Of a DNA stretch of 64,000 nt, positions 22,301-31,300 are shown piece after piece. This DNA comes from Siphonodentalium dalli (Eukaryota; Mollusca; Scaphopoda; Gadilida; Siphonodentaliidae): NCBI GenBank assembly GCA_032622095.1, contig CP136063.1, forward strand, positions 215,841,982 through 215,905,981, in the 5' to 3' direction. The position numbers and the translations under genes were made by a program. Below the pieces are notes generated by a model that was not told the origin of the DNA, did no database searches, and saw only the letters and a list, made by a program, of their open reading frames with translations. The first letter of the stretch is position 1. Each line of letters starts with the position of its first letter.

Positions 22301-25300
22301 ATGCGGTACGAAACGACCAATAATTATGGTACGAAACGACCAGACGGTACGAAACGTCCAGGTACGAAATGACCACGGTACGAAACGTCTAGAATCCACT
22401 GAGACTGGTGTGCATTTATGTATACGGTGTGCATAAATTTATGTATAAAACGTTACGACAACGGCCCCATTAGCCATACTGTGGTACTACCATAGTATGG
22501 AAAGCCAAATTCACATTTAATAATGAATTATGCTTAAGCGCAATTGATTGCGCTTAAGCAAGCACAATTATTTGCGCTTTAAAAATGCAAATACCACATA
22601 CTGTGCTTAAGAACAAATAGGGCATTTATGCTTAAATGTAATGAATTGCGCTTAAGTGCAATTAATTGCGCTTAAGCGTAATTGTAATTGTAACTACTAT
22701 CGCTGAAGGGGTCACTCTCACCAAAAAAAGTGCTGAAGGGTACACAAGATTTCAAAATGTGCTGAAGGGTACACATGGTTTGAAATGTCGTTCTAAATGA
22801 CATTTAGTTTTCGTATCTGCCATGATTTCTGTTAGAGAATAATTGTTTACGTTCCAATGAACATTAAAATTAACTGAAAACAAACTGCTAATGGGCGCCA
22901 GACTTTCAGAAACACAGTTTAAGTAACGATGTTAGTGGCGATCACAAATCCTGTGTACCCTTCAGCACATTTTAAACCCTGTGTACCCTTCAGCACTTGT
23001 TTTGGTGAGAGTGACCCTTTCAGCACTACTATCTAACCTACCCCTAAACTATTGGCATGACCTGGTGTATCACCTGGCAACACAAGAGGAGCATTGGGCT
23101 AATTATAACCTGTTTTAATTAGCCTGAGTACTCAACAGTCAGCTGTGAGAATATGTACAACAATGATAATCCTAATTACATATAACTAACACAGAGGGAA
23201 ATGCTACTGCGAGTAGCCCCAACTAATACAGAAGATAATATAATGCTATCACAAGTCGCCCCGACTAAAACAGAAGGTAATACTATTGCGAGTCAGTCCT
23301 GAAATGCGAGTCAGGAAATGAATTTTATCTTTGTTATGAAAGTTGTACATTGAGTCATATCCGGAAGAACGCAAAGGGACACATTATGACCTCCCGCCAT
23401 TGGTTACCATTTGATTAACAGATTCGCTGGAACTCGGTTAGAAAAGCCAAATTCCACAGCCGGCTGGTACGAATACAGTTACAATACAATACTGTCAGTG
23501 CTAAATGCTCTTAATCTTTCAGTTGAGTGTAAATCTATATTATTATTTATAAAACAATGTTTAAAAGATCAAAATGTGCGCGAAGCGAGTAAATGGGCCT
23601 CAATGCCCCTACGTTGCTGAAAAAAGGTTCCGGAAGGGAGCATGTTTGAGATCAAAATGTGTGCAAAGCGCTGGCCCCTATATAGGCAGTGCACAAAGGG
23701 GCTGTGCAGGCCATGTACAAAGGGTCCACATACCCCTCTGCCACATTCAAGCTATCTGATTTGAGACCTGTAAAAGTTGTCAACAATCTGATCAAAGAGT
23801 AAGGCTATTTAGGATCAAAATGTGCACACATGCCCCTACATGTATATATAGGTAGTGCACAAAGGGACCGCAGAGCATGTTCCATATGTGCAAGTTTTCA
23901 TGTATATGTTGGGTTGGGGTTACAAATACAGTTCTTAGTGAAGTCTATTGTTCCCACGCGTTCAGTGACAAAAAAAGAGAGGTATGCTATTCCATTTGTA
24001 ATAAAAATGAGAATTTGTTCATTACCGCGAACAGCAGAAGTTGAACAAAGAACATTTAAATACCCGTCATTTTTGGCGATGCATTCCCCAAGTGTGTTAA
24101 TAACTGAGCTACAGTCAGTGACGAAGATATTGCTTTCATGCTACATACATCAATTCACAGACTTCAAAATTAGCCATAGATCGATTCAAATGATGTGAGC
24201 TTATTGGTTAGAAGCACGGTTGAAGTTTGAATATGGGTGAGGTTTGCCCATTTTTACTGGAGTTGTGGTTCTTGTCGATAGACTTAAAATATACCAATTT
24301 TGGTTTCCGGATGACAACTTCAGTTTCAGTTATTTGGTTATTTTCAAATGAGGTATATGGATTACTCACATGACAATACAGGTCGAGTTTGATCATGGGT
24401 GCTATGACCCCTTGTTGACTTAGAATTTCCTGTTTATTTTCGTTCTGGATGATATCTTCATAGACTTATAATTTACTGATTATTCTGGTGTCCAATCAAA
24501 TAAAACCTGTGTGTTAACAACATAGGTGATTGTTCCTAGAATAAAAAAGCAGCCTTTTATTCTTAAGTATTGTATATATTCTTAATGAATCCATATATTT
24601 ATTGTAGACTCCTACATGTACCACGCAGATGGAGCTCAGCAGCAGAAGCTCTGAAAGAATCAAGAAAAAAAGAGACCGAGTGTTCCACCTCCCATCAAGA
24701 GAAAAGATTTGGGAGAATATTCCATCAACAAAATCACCCACAGTCAAGCTATCTGATTTGAGACCTGTGAAAGTTGTCAACAATCTGATCAAAGAGTAAG
24801 GCTATATGTGAATAGTTACATCGTCCATCAGATTTTTACTGAGTAAATGTTGATGCAGGGCTCCCGTGGCCTTGGAAAATATGAGATAGCCTTGAATTTG
24901 ATAAATAACTATTCAAGGTAGCTTGGATCATGCTTGAATTGCTGTGGGAGGTCTTGAATAGCATTGGATTATCAGTGATGTTTTCTCCACTTACTGGACT
25001 TTTAATTGATATCATTGCATTTAACTGTATTTATATTAGATATCAATTGTGGATCTTGAAAAAAAGTTAAAGATTTTTTTGAGAAATTGCCTTAAATGTT
25101 TGGTCTTGCAAAAACTTGAAAATAGTGGAGAAATTTATTGAATTAGTCCTGACCTGCAGGAACCCTGAGCAAGCCTTGAAATAGGGTGTCTGTCATTTGC
25201 AGAATGAGGTCCCCAGAGGGTGAATTTAGTGATTCTACCCCGCATAGCGGGCTAGCATCACCAAATTCACCCTCTGGGGACCTCATTCTGCTTACACCTC

Positions 25301-28300
25301 AGTAGAATGAGGTTCCCAGAGGGTGAATTTGGTGATGCTAGCCCGCTATGCGGGGTAGCATCACTAAATTCACCCTCTGGGAACCTCATTCTGCAAATGA
25401 CAGACACACTATTTCAAGGCTGACCTGCAGGAACCCTGAGATAATACTTATCATGCAGACAACTAGAGGAATCAGGGAGCTAAATGTGTTCTGTCGGGGA
25501 GCGAGTACACCGTGGAATGCTAAAGGTGAAGGTAACTGAAGAATGACCTTCACCTGATACATGCAACACGTTATTAAAGGATGACATCGCGTTTATTTGA
25601 TTTGTACATAATATCTAAATAATTTAAACTGGTGAATGAATGGGGGGATGGATTTTTGTGAGCGGGAAATTTATTTAACTAGCTGCTGTAGTTCTGGGTT
25701 TTTCCAGATCAAATTTGGCTGCGAGATAGCCCTGTCGTAGACTTGGGGATTTATTTTAAAAAGTAAACACATGACCTATGATTTTTCTTGCATTTTCGTG
25801 ATCAACTTGTGTCAATCTAGCTGGATAAACATCACTGGTATGGCCTGCAGGCTTCAATTCAGTGAATTTGGCCGAAACGTTAACACTGTCGCCTATGGGA
25901 AACCATTTAGTTCAGTGATTCCTAGATGATGCCATTAATCTCTACACTGGCCCGCAGAGATCATACTCCACCATTTCAAAATCTGGGAACTTTCTGATGT
26001 TCTGACAGGGAAGTTTATAACATCGAAAACAACAGTGCATCTAAAATATTTCTAGTTAACACTTTCAGTGCCAAGTCCGATTTTTGTATCTACCCATATT
26101 TGCTCTTTCCATCAATATATCACATTATGATAATCAATAAATTTGAAAAATGATCAAGGAAATATGGGTAGATACAAAAATCGGACTTGGCAATGAAGGG
26201 GTTAAATATATTCCTTAACCCTTCCATGACTGGAGCTTCCTGAAATTTTCGAAAACCCTATGCCAATGCATTCTCATATATTTGCGAGTCTCCCATAGGG
26301 AGCCTCACATAAATATTACTCTTGTAAGCCAGTGCATTCGCTTATATATGTGAGGCTCCCTCTGGAAGTCAATATTCACCTCGGCCTATGGTCTTGGTGA
26401 ATATAATTATTGACTTCCTCGGGTTGACAATTCCTATATTGTTCTTATACCAATCATACATATCGCGTAAATAGCATGTTATTGTCAAGTTCATATGCCG
26501 TGTAAGCAAACAAAAGCAATATTATGTTACAGTACTCTACAAAAAGAGTGTGCTACAAAAATTACGGGTGACAAACATGACCTGCAGGACAATCTTGTGA
26601 AGAATTAGTAAATTATTAGTGCCTCTTCAAGTAATTTAAAATAATTATTAGGTAAACAGCACCTATTGCATGACATTCTCCAGAGAAAGTTACCATCTAT
26701 CTTTTGAGCTGATTATAAATACTCTTTATTGCTAATTATTAGTGCCCCTTTAAGTCATTTGAGGTCAACGGTACCTATCCCGTGTCATGTTACCTATATA
26801 TGTGCACAAAGTCTCCCCGCAAATCTTGTGAGCTGATGACAAACGCTCTTTATTGATCATGCAATTTATTAGTCCCTCATTAAGATGTCATCTGAGGTCA
26901 AAGGCCCCTACGATATTTCCCTGGTCATGTGAACATATGTCTACCAATTTTCATACGTATATCTTCTAAGCATATAATGAATGCTATGTATTGCTCATCT
27001 GAGGTCAAACATGACGGGTGACAAACATGATTGCAGGAAAATATCATCACCTCTGATAACGATATAAAGAAAGCCGGCAAATGGTGCGCAAGAATTTGTC
27101 CGGAAGTTAGCTTTGGCATGGATGCCACTGAAACCACATTCGTCTTTTATCATTTTGTACGCATTATATCAGTGAAACTATCGCCTTGATAACCTTTTAG
27201 TGTGGTCGTGGGAGAGTTGAACCTGGAATAAATTGGAGCTGATTTTTGTGTCATTTGATACAGAAAAACACCAGGGACAACATATCCATAATCCGCAAAA
27301 ATCTGCTCATGGGAAATTCAGGACCCAAGATGGCGTCCACAATGGCTATTGGTATCGGAAAAATGCTGAATTTCTGTGGTAAATGCTCCAAATAATGCCA
27401 AATTTGTAATAAAATGAAATATACACAAACACAAACCATATCTCTATAATATCTGTCATAAAATAGCCACCAAAATGGACAAACCGAATGAAATTTAAAT
27501 TTTGTGCAAAACTGAAAACCTAGTCCAATAAGAATGAACAATCACTCAAATTATTCGAGGAAGAATGATTGCAGAGTATAATGGAAACTTTGGATCAAAG
27601 ATTTACGAATTATCTCTACTGTATCTTACGAGCAAGCAAAAGCATGATATCATGCAATGGTTAAATCTGGACTTTTGATGGGTTGGTTCCTCGACTCGAA
27701 TCAATTATTTTTTACCCCCGAAGCCATGGAAATAGTAATTTGCGAGAGATAATTCGGATAATGCATCTTTAACTACTGCTTTGTGATTGACTTACAAGAT
27801 CAGCATATGATTAAATTATTTCAGTATAGACACCTACACTTACCAGATAAACTTGGTCTAACACATTGACTATATTTATAGCCATATGTCAACTACATGC
27901 ACTTGTACTTATATTGTGTATATAGAGTGACATATAGGCCCTATTGGCCGGGTGTCATTGAATTGCACTTTATTATTATACCCCCTTTAAAAAAAAAAGG
28001 GGGGGTATACTGTTTTGCACCTGTCCATCCGTCCGTGTGTCCGTCCGATGTCTGTTCATGTCATAACTTGAACAGAAGTGCTCGGATCTCAATGAAATTA
28101 GGTATGGATGTTCACTACTATGAGGACATTAAATAGAGGGTTCCATCCTTTTGTTCGGATTTTCCATTCTAGAGTTATTCATCTTTGTTTATATGGAAAT
28201 AGTGGCTTTTTGGTCCGTCTGTTGTCTGTTCATGTCGTAACTTCAACAGTTGTGCTGGGATCTTAACCAAATTTGGTGTGGATGTTCACAACTATGAGGA

Positions 28301-31300
28301 CATTAAATAGAGGTTTCCATCGTTTTGTTCGGATTTTCCATTCTAGAGTTATTCATCTTTGTTTATCTTGAAATGTTGGATTTTTGGTACGTCTGGTATC
28401 TGTTCATGTCGTAACTTCAACAGTTGTGCTGATCTCAACCAAATTTTGTACTGATGTTTACTACTATGAGGACATTAAAAAAAGGGTTCCATCGTTTTGT
28501 TCGGATTTTCCATTCTAGAGTAATACATCTTTGTTCATCTGGAAAAGTTGGCTTTTTGGTCTGCCTGGTGTCTGTTCATGTCGTAACTTCAACAGTTGTG
28601 CTGGGATCTCAATGGAATTTGGTATGGATGTTCACTACTATGAGGACATTAAAAGGAGGGTCCCATCGTTTTGTTCCGCTTTTCCATTTTAGAGTTATTC
28701 ATCTTTGTTCATCTGGAAATGTTGACTTTTTGGTCCGTCTGGTGTCTGTTCATGTCATAACTTCAACAGTTGTGCTGGGATCTCAATGGAATTTGTTATG
28801 GATGTTCACTGCTATGAGGACATCCAATAGGGGGTTCCATTGTTCTGTTCCGCTTTTCCATTCTAGAGTTATTCATCTTTGTTTATCTGGAAATGTTGGC
28901 TGTTTGGTCCATCCGATGTCTGTTCAGCTCATAACTTGAACAGTAATGCTCGGATCTCAATGAAATTTTGTATGGAAGTTCACCACTATGAGGACATTTA
29001 ATGGCACATTCAAATGTTTGTTTTGGTTTTTTGTTCTATAGTTATTCATCTTTGTTTATATGAGAATGCTGATTTATGGGTCCATATGTCTGAGTATAGC
29101 CATCATAAGTTATAGATGTGCCCACACTAGGCGGTATGCCACAAGGGGGTATGCACCGGACGACAATTATATAGGCCCTATTGGCCGGGTGTCATTGAAT
29201 TGCTCTTTATTATTGCAATTATGTATAAGCTCATGCATGTCACTATAATAAATAAACCATTCATTCATTCAAGCCTTGAAATAGGGTGTCTGTCAGTTGC
29301 AGAATGAGGTCCCCACAGGGTTAATTTAGTGATGCTACCTCGCATAGCGGGCTAGCATCACCAAATTCACCCTCTGGGGACCTCATTCTACTAAGGCCTA
29401 AGCAGAATGAGGTCCCCAGAGGGTGAATTTGGTGATGCTAGCCCGCTGTGCATTCTGCAAATGACAGGCTCACTATTTCAAGGCTTGCATTCATTCCTGG
29501 ACAGCTCATTTGGGACATCTGCTCCTTTCACAATGTTTTAAAGGCCCACTTAATTTTCGAGTCACCGATTGTTTTTATTATAGTGCCTCAATTTTTTTGA
29601 CGGTTTTTATAACAATCTATGCCATAAAATATGATTAAAATACTATAATTCATCACCAATTGAAACGTCTGTGTCTCAGAAGATGCCCATAGAGAAATAG
29701 AAAACAGCTGAAATCATAAAAAAGATTACCCCTTTTTGGGTCCCAGAATGCAACAGAATTCAAACTAAAAGTGTATTTTCAATGGAAGGGGAATAACCCT
29801 ATCTTTAAAATATAGAGTTATTCCCCCCTCCATTGAAAATAATACACTTTGCACAACAAAACCAGATGAAACACAAAAACACATCGGTAACTCAACAAAA
29901 AGAGTTTATTACACCGGATAAGTTGATAATACAATGTTTTGGAGCTTCCTCTTTCAAATGGTATGTAAAATAGCATATATCTTATATATGTGATCTGGGG
30001 GTTCGAAAATTAAGGGGGCCTTTAATTGTTATCTTTTTCACCTTTTGTTTACAGATATAACAGATATAATTATGATGCAGTTTCTTCCATCAGTGACAAT
30101 TCGGACGTAGACTTCATAAATGACGCCTCATCAGATTCAGACCAATCCACAGAAAACTCTGAGGTAAATGCACATACTGGACAATTCTGAGTCTCTTTTA
30201 ATACTTTGATGATGGGACCTGTGCTGGTGCAGCATTAAAGATCCTGTGCCAGTTCATTCTCTTATATATGTGAGTCTCCCATAGGGAGCCTCACATATAT
30301 AAGAGAATGCACAGGCTTACAAGATCAAGGTAAACACTGTTAAGCCAGATTTGTTCAATGAGAGATAAATTTTTTCCAAAACCAATTACACATACTAAAA
30401 TGAATATAAAATAATAGACCATTGATTACGAGAAGGGGGCTCCTTATTTTAATATTTACCCAATATTTATTATTTTATAACAAGATATCATGGGGTGGGT
30501 CTGGCATCTGATGAGCAAAAAATTTGCACTGAACAAAAAAACTTTTTTGATAAGTTTCATTAAGCTTACATGATTGGGGTGGTTAAAAAGCCTTTTGTTC
30601 CCTTTGTCTGTTTCATCCTACTGTCTTGACATTTAATTTGAGTATGAACTACCTGTAGAATCAGTTCCTGATAAAATACACTTTTCAATTTAAAATTACT
30701 GCTGATGTATGTTATTGTAATACCATTTTTTGTCTTCCAACACATATACACATATAGTGCACATAATGTCAAAATATGAATCTCGTACTTGTGTAACAGG
30801 ATATCTCCCCCTGGATACCCTCCCCCTTTGAAAAAAAAGGCATGCACTCAATATTTGGAAAATTTGGAAATGATTTATTAGCCTTGTCGTTCTAGAAATC
30901 AGATATGAGTTGGAGTTCCAGAGATGTAAATCTGATAAGGTTATCATTGGCTTTTAAAAGACTCTGGACAATTATCTGCCATTTATTAGGGAGAATATTT
31001 TGAATTTAGAGATGTATTCGGGGCTCAAGGTGAATTTCTATGATGCCTATAATGCTTTTAATTTACACTCTATCATGAAGTGAACCAACAATGAACACTA
31101 TTATTTTGTTTGAAGTTCTATTTTATTAAAAGAGCACAAAGCAATGTTATTTGAGTGTACATTTGTATTACATGTATATACATGTTTACATGCACTTGAA
31201 TCGGTTTTAATTTATATCATTGATATATGGAACTCATTTAAACATCTAATTCTCAAACCACATATGAGAGGGGTGTGTAGTTGGAAATATCAAGGTGTAC

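Larger units (their letters stand above)
20729..22397 (+). mobile_element. Internally deleted Mutator-like element (MULE)
   Basis: Inverted ends of about 180 bp (20729-20910 and 22195-22397) are made of tandem 'ggtacgaaacgaccaa' units. The flanks ACTGAGACA (20720-20728) and ACTGAGACT (22398-22406) form a 9-bp target duplication with one mismatch, as expected for MULEs. The interior keeps only a first zinc-finger exon and the transposase C-terminus; the catalytic core is missing. It lies in the first visible intron of the Ser/Asp-rich gene. Confidence 0.88.

Noticed and set aside
28454-28939. 161-residue frame with internal repeats
   Set aside because: Falls in the 173-bp tandem array and is interrupted in the other copies.
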